Shown piece by piece: positions 47,576 through 57,386 of a stretch of DNA of 64,000 bases. Origin of the DNA: Cyclobacterium plantarum (GTDB lineage Bacteria > Bacteroidota > Bacteroidia > Cytophagales > Cyclobacteriaceae). Position 1 is the first letter of the stretch. Every line of letters starts with the position of its first letter. Below the pieces are notes generated by a model. The model ran no database searches and was not told where the DNA came from. It saw nothing but the letters and a program-made list of their open reading frames with translations. The DNA is taken from NCBI RefSeq assembly GCF_011290685.1, contig NZ_JAANYN010000004.1, positions 434,001-498,000 of the forward strand, in the 5' to 3' direction. The position numbers and the translations under genes are program-made.

Positions 47576-49732
47576 ATGGAAAAAGAATTGAAAACAAATA
47601 GAAGAGATTTCTTAAAGATTTTTGCCACCGCAGGAGGAGGACTATTGATCGGTTTTAACTGGACTGGTTGTGATTCCCCTAAAATGAAGGTGGTCAGTGA
47701 TGAGGAAGTGTTAAACAGTGCCTTAAATTTCAACAGCTACTTATCCATTTCCCCCACAGACCATGTGGTAATCTTTTCTCCAAATCCGGAGTTGGGACAA
47801 AATATCAAGACTTCATTTCCCATGATAGTAGCGGAAGAACTGGATGTTGACTGGTCTAAGGTAAGGGTGCAACAAGCTTTTCTGGACACTGAAAAATATG
47901 ACAGACAGGTGACTGGCGGCTCTGGTGCCATGCCCCATTCCTGGGAGAGATTGAGAACTGCAGGAGCAACTGCCCGACAAATGTTAATGGAGGCCGCCGC
48001 CAAACGACTGGGGGTTTCCGTCTCGGATTTGAAGACCGAAAATGGGCATGTAATCCATGGATCGAAAAAATTAACCTATGGGGAACTGGCAAATGAGGCT
48101 GCGCTTATTCCTGTGCCTGAAAATGTCAAGCTAAAAAATACCAATGATTTTAAAATCATCGGGACGCCGGTTAAAAATGTAGACAACAAGGCCATGTTTA
48201 CCGGGCAGCCATTGTACGGTCTGGACATTTACAGGGAGGGGATGGTCCATGCCATGATTCAGCGTCCTCCTTTTGGCATGAAGCTGAAATCTGTAGATGC
48301 CGAAGCCGCCAAAAAAGTCAAAGGTGTTAAAGATGTACTTACCTTTAAAAATAACGTGGCCATTGTTGGTGATTCCACCTGGCCTTTGATGAAAGCCAGG
48401 AAGCAGTTAAAAGTGCAATATGAACCCATTGACGGTAAACTTGAATCCACCGCATTTCACAATCAGGTTTTTGATGAAATGTTAAATACCGGAAAAGGAG
48501 ATATCAAGCGTCAGGATGGGGATGTGAATAAAGCTTTCAGTTCTGCTGCGAAAGTGGTTAAGAGTGAATATCAATGTCCTTTCTTATCCCATAGTCCGAT
48601 GGAACCCATGAACTTTTTCGCCCATGTGAAAGCTGATGGAGTAGAATTGGTAGGTCCTACACAGACACCAGACAGGGCAAGAAATGCAGCAGCTGAGATC
48701 TGCGGTGTTTCACCGGACAAGGTGACGGTGGAGATGACCCGTTTGGGGGGCGGTTTTGGTAGGAGACTTCGGGCTGACTTTGTGGAAGAGGCTGTGGAAT
48801 TGTCCAAAATGCTCAATGCACCGGTGAAATTGACCTGGTCCAGGGAAGATGACATTACGGGAGGAGCCTACCGGCCTGCAGTAAAATACAGGTTTGAAGC
48901 AGCCCTGGATAGAGATAATAAGCTGATCGGTTACAAATTGAGAGGTGTAGGTATCAATGCGGGCAATTGTACCCGGGAAAACAACTTTCCTTCAGGCTCA
49001 GTTGATAACCTTTTGATAGAATCTCTGGAATACAAGTCTCCCATCACCACCAACGCATGGAGAGCACCCATCACCAATTTCCTGGCTTTTGCCGAACAGT
49101 CCTTTCTGGATGAGGTTGCTGAGGCCGCAGGAAAAGATCCTGTTGCATTTAGGCTAGAGTTACTGGATAGGGCCAAATCCAATCCTGTAGGTGAGATACA
49201 TTACGATATAGACCGGATGAGGAAAGTGGTGGAAACAGTCGCAGAGAAATCTGGATGGGGCAAAAAACAAGGTGTTTCCCAGGGTATTAGCGTATATTTT
49301 TCCCATAGATCTTATGTTGGTCAGGTGGCGGAAGCCAGAATGGTCAACGGAGCACCTGTTTTGGATAAAATCTATGCCGTAACCGATTGTGGTATCGTGG
49401 TAAACCCAACCGGAGCTGACCAACAGGTAAGAGGAGGAATGGTGGATGGTATGGGACATGCCATGTTTACCAACATGACCTTCACAGATGGTATTTCAGA
49501 TCAGAAAAACTTTGATTCTTACCGGCTGATCAAAATGAAGGAGATTCCTGAGATAGAAACCCATTTCATCGATAATGGAATAGACCCTACTGGTTTGGGA
49601 GAACCGGCTTTACCTCCTACAGGAGGGGCAATCGCCAATGCCATTTACAAGGCCTCTGGTAAAAGAGTTAGAAACCAGCCTTTTATGGAACAGGAGGAAA
49701 TGAAGAATGTGAAACTGGCTGATCCGGCTTAA
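47576..49732 (+). CDS. Molybdopterin-binding large subunit of a xanthine-dehydrogenase-family oxidoreductase (IorB-like)
   Basis: A 718-residue large subunit with a twin-arginine signal (TNRRDFLKIF, hydrophobic to ~30, and a Cys in WTGCDSP that could be lipidated). Molybdopterin-site motifs include TGGSGAMPHSWERLR, RLGGGFGRRL, NAWRAPITNF and GEPALPPTGGAIANAI; the last holds the catalytic glutamate. It hydroxylates an aldehyde or N-heterocycle in the periplasm with water as oxygen donor. The electron acceptor is not encoded nearby. A strong hairpin terminator follows. Confidence 0.94.
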   Translation: MEKELKTNRRDFLKIFATAGGGLLIGFNWTGCDSPKMKVVSDEEVLNSALNFNSYLSISPTDHVVIFSPNPELGQNIKTSFPMIVAEELDVDWSKVRVQQAFLDTEKYDRQVTGGSGAMPHSWERLRTAGATARQMLMEAAAKRLGVSVSDLKTENGHVIHGSKKLTYGELANEAALIPVPENVKLKNTNDFKIIGTPVKNVDNKAMFTGQPLYGLDIYREGMVHAMIQRPPFGMKLKSVDAEAAKKVKGVKDVLTFKNNVAIVGDSTWPLMKARKQLKVQYEPIDGKLESTAFHNQVFDEMLNTGKGDIKRQDGDVNKAFSSAAKVVKSEYQCPFLSHSPMEPMNFFAHVKADGVELVGPTQTPDRARNAAAEICGVSPDKVTVEMTRLGGGFGRRLRADFVEEAVELSKMLNAPVKLTWSREDDITGGAYRPAVKYRFEAALDRDNKLIGYKLRGVGINAGNCTRENNFPSGSVDNLLIESLEYKSPITTNAWRAPITNFLAFAEQSFLDEVAEAAGKDPVAFRLELLDRAKSNPVGEIHYDIDRMRKVVETVAEKSGWGKKQGVSQGISVYFSHRSYVGQVAEARMVNGAPVLDKIYAVTDCGIVVNPTGADQQVRGGMVDGMGHAMFTNMTFTDGISDQKNFDSYRLIKMKEIPEIETHFIDNGIDPTGLGEPALPPTGGAIANAIYKASGKRVRNQPFMEQEEMKNVKLADPA

Positions 49733-49746
49733 AATCAATTCAAATG

Positions 49747-49785
49747 AAAAAGCGGTGAAAACATTAATTTTCGCCGCTTTTTTTT
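49747..49785. terminator. Terminator between iorB and the convergent minus-strand gene
   Basis: A 15-bp stem (49747-49761 with 49768-49782, one G-U pair) has a six-base loop and A/T tracts on both sides. It can serve both converging genes. Confidence 0.85.
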
Positions 49786-49786
49786 A

Positions 49787-50185
49787 TTAACGCATCGGTA
49801 AACCCGAATTTCTGGCATCACTTACCTCTAAAACCTCGGTGACCACATATTCACTGGCCCCTCTCCAGGGGATAGGGTTCAGGTACTCCTTGTACCTGAG
49901 TTCTACAAATTTCCCTCCAGATCTTTCCAGAATTAAGGAAACCGAATCCCCTTCAGCGGCACTGAAACGAAATTCATTGCTTTGAAGAGCTCCGGGATTG
50001 GGACTTTGAAAACCATCCTGAACCAGACGGCCCTCCCAGGTCTTGAAAATAAATCCCTTCTTCTCAAAATAATTGAGATTGCCGGCCTTTACGCCTTCAG
50101 CAAATACAAAATAATACCTCCACCAAAAAACACCGGCAAGGACAATGACCAACACAACAATAGCAGGGCCAATAAATTTTTTCAT
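49787..50185 (-). CDS. Small membrane-anchored protein, unknown
   Basis: A 132-residue protein with one N-terminal transmembrane helix (~5-25, IVVLVIVLAGVFWWRYYF) and a beta-rich exported domain (KTWEGRLVQDGFQSPN, FRFSAAEGDSVSLIL, GGKFVELRYKEY). I recognise no characterised family and see no catalytic motif. It is divergent from lemA and convergent with iorB. Confidence 0.75.
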   Translation of the reverse strand: MKKFIGPAIVVLVIVLAGVFWWRYYFVFAEGVKAGNLNYFEKKGFIFKTWEGRLVQDGFQSPNPGALQSNEFRFSAAEGDSVSLILERSGGKFVELRYKEYLNPIPWRGASEYVVTEVLEVSDARNSGLPMR

Positions 50186-50265
50186 AAACTTAAAATTGAA
50201 TTATAAATATAAGAATAAATCTCAATTTTTGTATATTCAGACTTTAAAGGATAAAACCCCAAACC

Positions 50266-50829
50266 ATGAGCACTACATTAATCATCATTATTGTTGCCGT
50301 CCTAATCGGTATTTTCGTTGTTTCACTTTACAATAAGCTGGTTGCTTATAAAAATAACAGGGAAAATGCCTTTGCTGACATAGATGTGCAATTAAAACAA
50401 AGGCATGACCTGATTCCTCAATTGGTAAGCAGTGTAAAAGGATATATGGAGCACGAAGCAGGTGTTCTGACAAGGGTTACAGAGGCTAGGTCCAGGGCAA
50501 TGAAAGCTTCTACCATAGATGGTAAAATTGCTGCCGAGCAGGAATTAGGTGCTGCCCTGCAGGGTTTACAGATTCAGGTTGAAGCCTATCCGGATCTGAA
50601 GGCAAACACCAATTTTTTACAACTCCAAAATGAAATATCCGATGTAGAAAATAAACTGGCCGCTGCAAGGAGGTATTTTAATTCTGCCACCAAAGAATAC
50701 AATGTGGCCGTACAAAGTTTTCCATCCAACGTCATTGCCGGCATGTTTGGATTTCATACCGAAACCATGTTTGATGTAGGAAATGCCGAACGGGAAAGAT
50801 TGGACCAGGCACCAGAAATTAAATTTTAG
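50266..50829 (+). CDS. lemA: LemA family protein
   Basis: A 187-residue protein with an N-terminal membrane helix (~4-22) followed by the LemA core: YNKLVAYKNNRENAFADIDVQLKQRHDLIPQLVSSVK, and NVAVQSFPSNVIAGMFGF near the end. The helical bundle is exposed outside the inner membrane. The function is poorly known. It is classically paired with an M48 protease or TPM-domain gene, as here, with eight bases to the protease start. Confidence 0.95.
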   Translation: MSTTLIIIIVAVLIGIFVVSLYNKLVAYKNNRENAFADIDVQLKQRHDLIPQLVSSVKGYMEHEAGVLTRVTEARSRAMKASTIDGKIAAEQELGAALQGLQIQVEAYPDLKANTNFLQLQNEISDVENKLAAARRYFNSATKEYNVAVQSFPSNVIAGMFGFHTETMFDVGNAERERLDQAPEIKF

Positions 50830-50837
50830 TTTACCGA

Positions 50838-51773
50838 ATGGCAACTTATATCGGGATTCAAACCCAAATCAGGAGAAATAACTTTCGGTCTGTTCTGCTT
50901 TTGTTGGGTTTTCCCTTGTTAATATTAGCCGCTGTATATGCCTTTCTTTATTTTACCCTTCCTCCGGAAAATTCCAGTGCGTCGATCAATGGGATTTTCC
51001 TGGACACCATTCCGGGGGTATTGATAGCTGTGGCCATTTGGTTTGTGATTGCCTTTTTCTTTCATACCAAAATGATCAGTGGAGCGGCAGGGTCCAGACC
51101 CCTGGAGAGGAAGGAAAATATGCGCGTGTACAATTTGGTAGAAAACCTTTGCATCAGCAAGGGCATGCGTATGCCTAAGGTAAATATTATAGAGGACCAG
51201 GCACTAAATGCCTTTGCAAGTGGGATCAACGAAAAAACCTATACCGTAACCTTGACCAGGGGCATTATTGACAAGCTCAACGACGAAGAATTGGAAGGAG
51301 TAATTGCTCATGAATTGATGCATATCCGCAATAAGGATGTGAGGCTGTTGATCATTTCCATCATTTTTGTGGGAATCTTTTCTTTTATTGCTCAGATTCT
51401 CTTCCGAAGCATGTTGTACGGTGCAGGCCGCAGAAGGGGTAAAAATGATAATCGGGCCATGTTAATAGCCATGGTGATTGCTTTCATCGCTTTCCTGTTA
51501 AGCATGTTGTTTCGCTTTGCGATTTCCAGGAAAAGGGAATACATGGCCGATAGTGGTGCTGCAGAGATGACCAAAAAACCCTGGGCACTAGCGGCAGCAT
51601 TAAAGAAAATCTCCGGGAATTACCGGGTTCAATCGGTTAAAAGTGATGATGTTGCCGAGTTGTTTATTGAAAACCGACCGGATAAATCATCCGGTATTTT
51701 ATCAGCTATTACCGGCTTGTTTGCAACTCATCCGCCCATAGAAAAGAGAATTCAGTTTTTGGAACAAATTTAA
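50838..51773 (+). CDS. M48-family membrane metalloprotease (HtpX-like)
   Basis: A 311-residue protease. Two N-terminal helices (~17-40, ~57-77), the zinc site HELMH (His158, Glu159, His162), then two more helices, and the third ligand in KREYMADSGAAEM. It is an inner membrane quality-control protease with its active site facing the cytoplasm. Co-transcribed with lemA, and likely with the DnaJ-type chaperone downstream, which suggests an envelope and protein-stress group. Confidence 0.94.
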   Translation: MATYIGIQTQIRRNNFRSVLLLLGFPLLILAAVYAFLYFTLPPENSSASINGIFLDTIPGVLIAVAIWFVIAFFFHTKMISGAAGSRPLERKENMRVYNLVENLCISKGMRMPKVNIIEDQALNAFASGINEKTYTVTLTRGIIDKLNDEELEGVIAHELMHIRNKDVRLLIISIIFVGIFSFIAQILFRSMLYGAGRRRGKNDNRAMLIAMVIAFIAFLLSMLFRFAISRKREYMADSGAAEMTKKPWALAAALKKISGNYRVQSVKSDDVAELFIENRPDKSSGILSAITGLFATHPPIEKRIQFLEQI

Positions 51774-51818
51774 GAGCATTAATAGGAAACAATAGTCAGC
51801 ATTAAATGCAAATGGAAA

Positions 51819-52727
51819 ATGGATTTTATTGATTATTACAGCCTACTGGAAGTACCCAAAACGGCCAGTCAGGAAGAAATAAAAAAAGCGTATAGAAAGC
51901 TGGCCAGGAAGTATCATCCTGATCTTAATCCTGACGATAAGGAAGCGCAAAAAAAATTTCAAGCCCTCAATGAGGCCAACGAGGTATTGAGTGATCCCGA
52001 AAAAAGAAAGAAATACGACCAATTTGGGAAGGAGTGGAAACATGCGGATGCTTTTCAGCAGGGGGGAGCCCATCAGGGCCAGAGAAGAGGCAGGTCACAG
52101 CAACAATACAGTGCAGAGGATTTTGAACAGGCATTTGGACAGGGGGGATTTTCTGACTTTTTCGAATCACTGTTTGGAGCGGGTAGTAGCAGGTTAGGCT
52201 CCCGGGTCAGGTTTAAAGGTCAGGACTTGCATGCCAGCCTGGAATTACCTCTCCGGGATGTTTTTAAGTCAGATAAACGTACACTGGACATCAATGGAAA
52301 GAAAATAAGGTTAACCATTCAGGCCGGTGTAGAGGATGGGCAAACCATTAAAATAAAAGGCCATGGGGGAGAAGGAGTGAATGGTGGCCCCAGAGGAGAC
52401 CTTTACATTACTTTTAACATTTTGCCGGATCCCATCTATAAAAGAGAAGGCAAGGATCTGTTTAAAACAGAAAAACTGGATTTGTATACGGCTATCCTGG
52501 GCGGTGAAACCATCGTTGAAACGTTGACCGGGAAGGTTAAATTGAAAATTCCTCCCGGCACCCAAAATGGTACCAAGGTAAAATTAAAGGGAAAAGGATT
52601 TCCGAAATATAAAGATGAGGGGGTTTTTGGAGATTTATTTTTAACTTATCAAATCGATATTCCAAAAAACCTCAGTGAAGAAGAAAAACGACTGTTTACC
52701 CAACTGGCTAAAATGAAAAAACCATGA
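51819..52727 (+). CDS. cbpA: DnaJ-type co-chaperone CbpA
   Basis: A 302-residue class B J-protein. The J domain spans ~3-70, with the HPD triad in [12 protein letters not shown] Gly/Gln-rich linker follows (~80-130), then two C-terminal substrate-binding domains ([36 protein letters not shown]). It lacks the DnaJ zinc-finger. It stimulates DnaK ATPase. It overlaps cbpM by four bases. Confidence 0.95.
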   Translation: MDFIDYYSLLEVPKTASQEEIKKAYRKLARKYHPDLNPDDKEAQKKFQALNEANEVLSDPEKRKKYDQFGKEWKHADAFQQGGAHQGQRRGRSQQQYSAEDFEQAFGQGGFSDFFESLFGAGSSRLGSRVRFKGQDLHASLELPLRDVFKSDKRTLDINGKKIRLTIQAGVEDGQTIKIKGHGGEGVNGGPRGDLYITFNILPDPIYKREGKDLFKTEKLDLYTAILGGETIVETLTGKVKLKIPPGTQNGTKVKLKGKGFPKYKDEGVFGDLFLTYQIDIPKNLSEEEKRLFTQLAKMKKP

Positions 52728-53020
52728 TTAACCCAGATGAATCCTATATTCCCATTGACTTATTTTGTGAAAACTGTGGGGTGGAAATTTCATTCGTACA
52801 CCAACTTTCCGAGTATGGTTTGTGTGAAATCGTTATTTTGGAAGAGAAAAGCTATATTCTTACGGATCAGGTAGCTGAATTGGAAAGATTATCCCGGCTT
52901 CATTATGAAATGGAAATCAATATAGAGGGCCTCCATGCCATTGTCCACTTACAGGAAAAAATCAAAAACTTACAGGAAGAAGTGGCTATCCTCAATAGGA
53001 AACTGTACAGGCACCAATAA
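52724..53020 (+). CDS. cbpM: Chaperone modulator CbpM
   Basis: A 98-residue MerR-like protein of the CbpM family, which binds and inhibits the J domain of CbpA. The N-terminal part ([26 protein letters not shown]) resembles the MerR-type recognition fold and the C-terminus is a coiled coil ([19 protein letters not shown]). The overlap with cbpA is the usual arrangement. Confidence 0.88.
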   Translation: MINPDESYIPIDLFCENCGVEISFVHQLSEYGLCEIVILEEKSYILTDQVAELERLSRLHYEMEINIEGLHAIVHLQEKIKNLQEEVAILNRKLYRHQ

Positions 53021-53033
53021 ATAAGGGAAAAAG

Positions 53034-53108
53034 TAGGTCGTACCAGGCTCGAACTGGTGACCTCTGCCCTGTCAAGGCAGCGCTCTGAACCAACTGAGCT
53101 AACGACCT
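53034..53108 (-). tRNA. tRNA-Val (anticodon GAC)
   Basis: The minus strand folds into a full 75-base cloverleaf. The acceptor stem aggtcgt/acgacct has discriminator A, the D arm is gctc/gagc, and the anticodon stem is ctgcc/ggcag with loop ttgacag. A five-base variable loop and T arm accag/ctggt with loop ttcgagc complete it. The anticodon gac reads valine GUC/GUU. CCA is not encoded. Confidence 0.96.
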
Positions 53109-54087
53109 GGTTCTTGCCTGCAATATTACAGGATTAAGGTGGAATAGGCAACATTAAGATTCCAAAATTATCAAATACCGTTAAAAATGCGAGGGGCTGA
53201 GTATTCCACCTATCAGGTACGGTTGTATTCCCGGAGTTTTCTTTAAGTATTTATCATTCCACCAAAGCCCAAAATTGGAAAGCAGCAGTGGTGAATCCGT
53301 TATGGGAATCTTTTCAATATAAGATGTTCTATTTATGAGTTAGTGCAAGCTAATGGATCCACCCAGACAATCTCCCGGTTTGAAATTTCCACCTTACAAA
53401 CCCTGCCTGTGGTTGGGATTTCCTAAGGTTTCGAAAATCAAATCAGCATTGAGGAGATGGCTGGTATGCTGACGTCTATTTAGCCGGGGTTTTGAGATTT
53501 TAAAATTTCAAACAGATTTAAACTATTATTTACTGTATACCAGGTTATTTTAAACCGCTTTTTGAATAACTGTCGGTTTACCTTAAAACAATTACTTAAA
53601 TATTTACCACTAAATTTAATTCAATCTTCCTGAATAGAATTTAAATAAATTGAATTTAGGTCAAATTTAAGCACTTTTGCGACAAGTACAAATCGATATC
53701 AGGTAGCAACCTCTGAGCGTCAATGGCCAATTATTTTTTTCTTGCCTAAGGGACTTTGAAAAAATCAACCGATGGGTCCCGTTTATTGACCAATAAAAGA
53801 CCAAATAAACCACTCAGTAATAATGAAAATTTAAAGTTATTATAATCATATTTTAATCTTTATAATTACTTTCTTCTTAATTCAAAAACAACAATATTTT
53901 TCATTAAATTATTGTTCGTCCAAATAAAATACCATACATTTAATGGTAAAAACTTAAAATACTCTTAATTAACTACTATTTCAATTAATAGTTTTATAGT
54001 ACCTTGAATCAGGTTATTCTCCTAATTTAATTTCTGTTAAGCATTGAATGGAGGTTGAATTGCAATTGGTGTCTCGTTCCGAAAAAA
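53109..54087. other. Long non-coding gap between tRNA-Val and the ECF sigma gene
   Basis: About 980 bases hold no convincing ORF. The part near the tRNA is of mixed composition with a 10-bp inverted repeat (53137-53146 with 53202-53211). From ~53520 onward it becomes very AT-rich and probably holds the sigma-gene promoter. A decayed gene is possible in 53200-53520, but I see no recognisable protein fragment. Confidence 0.45.
53137..53211. repeat. 10-bp inverted repeat
   Basis: aggtggaata (53137-53146) and tattccacct (53202-53211) are perfect inverted arms around 55 bases. It lies just upstream of the tRNA promoter side. Purpose unknown. Confidence 0.5.
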
Positions 54088-54678
54088 ATGAATCAAACAA
54101 AAAATAATTCAGAATTATTCATCCTCATTGCCGAAGGAAATAAAAAAGCCTTTGATGATTTTTTTGAACTTTATTATAAAAAACTGGTCAACTTCTCAAA
54201 ATTTATGTTAGAGGATAAAGGCATGTCTGAAGATGTTGTTTCAGAGGTATTAACCAATTTATTAATTGATAAAGAGCGGGTTTTCAGGATGAAAAATTTT
54301 GAAGCCTATCTTTATACCGCTGTTAAGAATAAATCTCTCACAAAGATTGATAAACACAGAAGGGAATTAAGGATTGAGTGTGGTGATGAGGATAAAAATC
54401 ATTTTATTTATTCCATTACCCCCCATCAATTGTTGGAAGAACAGGAATTGAATCATCTAATTCAATCACTGGTAGATAATCTGCCTAGAAAGAGGAAAAT
54501 GGTATTTCAATTGATTAAAGATGATGAGTTGACCTACCGACAGGTTGGCGAGATTATGGAAATTTCAGAGCGGACCGTGGAAGTGCATTTAAAGCTTGCC
54601 ATCAGGAGTTTTAGAGAAAAAATTAGTCTTTATCTTGATAGAAAGATGGAGAATAAAAAACATTCCAAAATATCTTAG
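54088..54678 (+). CDS. ECF sigma-70 factor (FecI-like, Bacteroidota type)
   Basis: A 196-residue sigma factor from ATG 54088 (a TTG at 54055 would add 11). Region 2 covers AFDDFFELYYKKLVNFSKFML to VFRMKNFEAYLYTAVKNKSL; region 4 has the HTH LTYRQVGEIMEISERTVEVHLKLAIRSFREKI. This type controls STN-bearing SusC/SusD systems with FecR-type anti-sigma factors. The nearest FecR (61511) is 6.8 kb downstream, beyond a three-gene cytochrome cluster. Confidence 0.93.
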   Translation: MNQTKNNSELFILIAEGNKKAFDDFFELYYKKLVNFSKFMLEDKGMSEDVVSEVLTNLLIDKERVFRMKNFEAYLYTAVKNKSLTKIDKHRRELRIECGDEDKNHFIYSITPHQLLEEQELNHLIQSLVDNLPRKRKMVFQLIKDDELTYRQVGEIMEISERTVEVHLKLAIRSFREKISLYLDRKMENKKHSKIS

Positions 54679-55066
54679 TGTAGAAAATTCCTGAATATTT
54701 TTAACCTCATGTAGTCTGGTACCAACCAGTAAGTTCAAAAGAACCAGGTTATTTTCCTCATTGTAACTTTGAAACCTTATATTCTAACAAAAAATTATTT
54801 ATGTTAGTGTGATTTCGATTTATTATTACGGTTCCTGCCTTCACTTCAAAAATTTATTTTTATTTTGGTAAATATTACGGGTTTTTCCATTTTCATTGGT
54901 CATATCAATACAAAGAATAATTTCATGGCTTTTCAGATTCAACATTTGAATTCTCAAAGGGAGGTCAATTAGATTGATATTGGATAAAGGGAATAATTTT
55001 CAATTATATCGGGCTGATTTCGTTTCTAATTGTTTTGAATTGAAATTGGCAATTAATTATACGGCT
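54679..55066. other. Gap between sigma gene and DUF1549 gene
   Basis: These 388 AT-rich bases hold a small hairpin (ctggt-acca-accag around 54716-54729), which could be a weak terminator for the sigma gene. Otherwise I see nothing. The next frame is open from 54974, but the lipoprotein signal starts at 55067. Confidence 0.45.
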
Positions 55067-57385
55067 ATGTTTAAACGAATTTATGGTTTTGGTTTTATTA
55101 TCACAGCCCTGGCCTTTCAGGCATGTGATAAACAAGAGACCGCCGTGATTGGAAATTACTCTAACCAACTGCCGGATGAGGTTAGCTATAACTTTCATGT
55201 CAGACCTATACTATCGGACAACTGTTTTGCCTGTCATGGACCTGATGCCAATAAGAGGGAAGCTAATTTAAGGCTGGATATCGAAGAAGAAGCCTTTAGG
55301 TCTCTGGAAAAAACACCCGATGCCCATGCCCTTGTGCCTGGAAATCCCCTTGCTTCTGAAGTATATAATCGAGTGGTTTCTGATGATCCATCAATAAAAA
55401 TGCCTCCACCTGATTCCAATTTAAAGCTTTCAGATTTTGAGATCAGCATGATCAAAAAATGGATCAGCCAGGGAGCGGAATATGAACCGCATTGGTCTTT
55501 TTTACCTCCTGAGAAAGTTAAAATCCCTAAGGTAAATCACAATGATTGGGCTAATAACGAGATCGATTATTTCATCCTTAAAAAGCTGGAGGAAAAAGGT
55601 TTTAAACCCAATGAAGAAGCGGACAAGGAAAGCTTATTAAAAAGACTGAGTTTTGATTTGACTGGTTTGCCTCCAACTTTGGAAATGATGGATGATTTTT
55701 TGGAAGACCAAAGTGAGGACGCATATTCGAATTGGGTAGACCGATTGCTTTCCAGCCAGGCTTATGGGGAAAAAATGGCGGTTTATTGGATGGATATCGC
55801 AAGGTTTGCGGATTCCCATGGCTTTCAGGATGACAGTTATAGAAGCCAATGGCCATGGAGAGACTGGGTGATTCATGCTTTTAATGAAAACATGCCTTAT
55901 GATCAATTCATTACCTGGCAACTGGCTGGAGACTTACTTCCCGATCCAACGAAAGAGCAGTTATTGGCTACGGGATTTAACCGAAACCATAAAATTACCG
56001 AAGAAGGGGGAATAGTGGATGAAGAATATAGGGTCATGTACGTTACTGATAGAACCAATACCTTCGGGAAAGCACTGATCGGAATCACCATGGAATGTGC
56101 AGGCTGCCACGATCATAAATATGATCCGGTTTCCCAAAAGGAATATTATCAGCTCTATTCATTTTTTAATAATATTAGGGAGAAAGGTATTGAGTCCGTC
56201 GTGGGAGGACCTGAGACATATGCGAAACGCCCATTTATGGAGATTACAGATGAAGATGTTAATGCTATACTTGGATTTATAAACAAACCGGATACCAGCC
56301 AATTGATCGTATCCATCATGGGGGAATTAGATTCTGCCCGTACGTCCTACGTGCTGGAGCGAGGGTCTTATGAAGCGCATGGGGAAACAGTGACGCCAGG
56401 CACGCCCGAATCAATATTGGCTTTTAATCCGGAATTTGAACGAAACAGATTAGGGTTGGCCAAATGGTTATTTGATCAAAAAAACCCCTTAACGGCCAGG
56501 GTATTTGTCAATCAAATATGGCAGGAAATTTTTGGAAAGGGCATTGTGGCCACCCCAGGTGATTTTGGAATGCAGGGGGAACTTCCCAGTCATCCCGAGT
56601 TATTGGATTGGTTGGCCTTGGATTTTATGGAAAACGGTTGGGACATCAAGCGTCTGGTTAGGCAGATGGTAACTTCCGCTACCTATAAACAATCTGCCGT
56701 AATTGATGATGAAAAAATGGAACATGATCCTGAAAATATTTTCCTTAGCCGTGCACCACGATATAGGTTAAAGGCAGAATTTGTTCGTGATTTGATTTTG
56801 TCAAGCAGTGGTCTATTAGATGCTACCCTGGGAGGACCAAGTGTAAAACCCTATCAGCCTTCCGGGCTGTGGGAGGGAGCTACATCTGGCAGGGGTATCT
56901 TATCGGTGTACAAACAGGATCATGGTAAGGACCTTTACCGAAGAGGGCTGTACAATTTTATCAAGCGGACAGTACCTCCTCCCGCCATGACGCTTTTTGA
57001 TGCCAGCAACCGCGACCAATGCGAAGTGGAGAGGTTGATTACCAATACTCCGTTACAGGCATTGGTAATGTTAAATGATCCAACCATGTTGGAGGCATCC
57101 AGAGTATTGGCCGGGAAATTACTAAAGGAAAATACGACGGCGGAGCAGAACATTATGAAAGCCTTTCGAATGATTGTTTGCAGGTTCCCGGAACAACGGG
57201 AAATGGAGGTATTGATAAAATACCATCGCGGACAATTGAACACCATGTTAAATGAAAATGCGAAAGCTTTGTTAAATGTGGGAGAGTATCCCTTTGAAGA
57301 GGATTTAGACCCCGTGGAATGGGCCTCGCTAATGCAGGTTATTTCCACCATTTATAATTTAGAAGAGACCATTTCCAAAACTTGA
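55067..57385 (+). CDS. Lipoprotein with planctomycete-type cytochrome, DUF1549 and DUF1553 domains
   Basis: A 772-residue protein from ATG 55067, with lipobox ALAFQAC (Cys20). The PSCyt1 heme motif CFACHG (Cys53, Cys56, His57) is followed by the DUF1549 domain (NEIDYFILKKLEEKGFKP, DLTGLPPT, ECAGCHDHKYDPVSQ, which is a second CxxCH) and DUF1553 (FVNQIWQEIFGKGIV, SHPELLDWLALDF, TSATYKQSA). The protein should be an outer or periplasmic heme protein. The function is unproven; the family abounds in Planctomycetes and Verrucomicrobia degraders. The DUF1501 partner starts two bases on. Confidence 0.9.
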   Translation: MFKRIYGFGFIITALAFQACDKQETAVIGNYSNQLPDEVSYNFHVRPILSDNCFACHGPDANKREANLRLDIEEEAFRSLEKTPDAHALVPGNPLASEVYNRVVSDDPSIKMPPPDSNLKLSDFEISMIKKWISQGAEYEPHWSFLPPEKVKIPKVNHNDWANNEIDYFILKKLEEKGFKPNEEADKESLLKRLSFDLTGLPPTLEMMDDFLEDQSEDAYSNWVDRLLSSQAYGEKMAVYWMDIARFADSHGFQDDSYRSQWPWRDWVIHAFNENMPYDQFITWQLAGDLLPDPTKEQLLATGFNRNHKITEEGGIVDEEYRVMYVTDRTNTFGKALIGITMECAGCHDHKYDPVSQKEYYQLYSFFNNIREKGIESVVGGPETYAKRPFMEITDEDVNAILGFINKPDTSQLIVSIMGELDSARTSYVLERGSYEAHGETVTPGTPESILAFNPEFERNRLGLAKWLFDQKNPLTARVFVNQIWQEIFGKGIVATPGDFGMQGELPSHPELLDWLALDFMENGWDIKRLVRQMVTSATYKQSAVIDDEKMEHDPENIFLSRAPRYRLKAEFVRDLILSSSGLLDATLGGPSVKPYQPSGLWEGATSGRGILSVYKQDHGKDLYRRGLYNFIKRTVPPPAMTLFDASNRDQCEVERLITNTPLQALVMLNDPTMLEASRVLAGKLLKENTTAEQNIMKAFRMIVCRFPEQREMEVLIKYHRGQLNTMLNENAKALLNVGEYPFEEDLDPVEWASLMQVISTIYNLEETISKT

Positions 57386-57386
57386 T

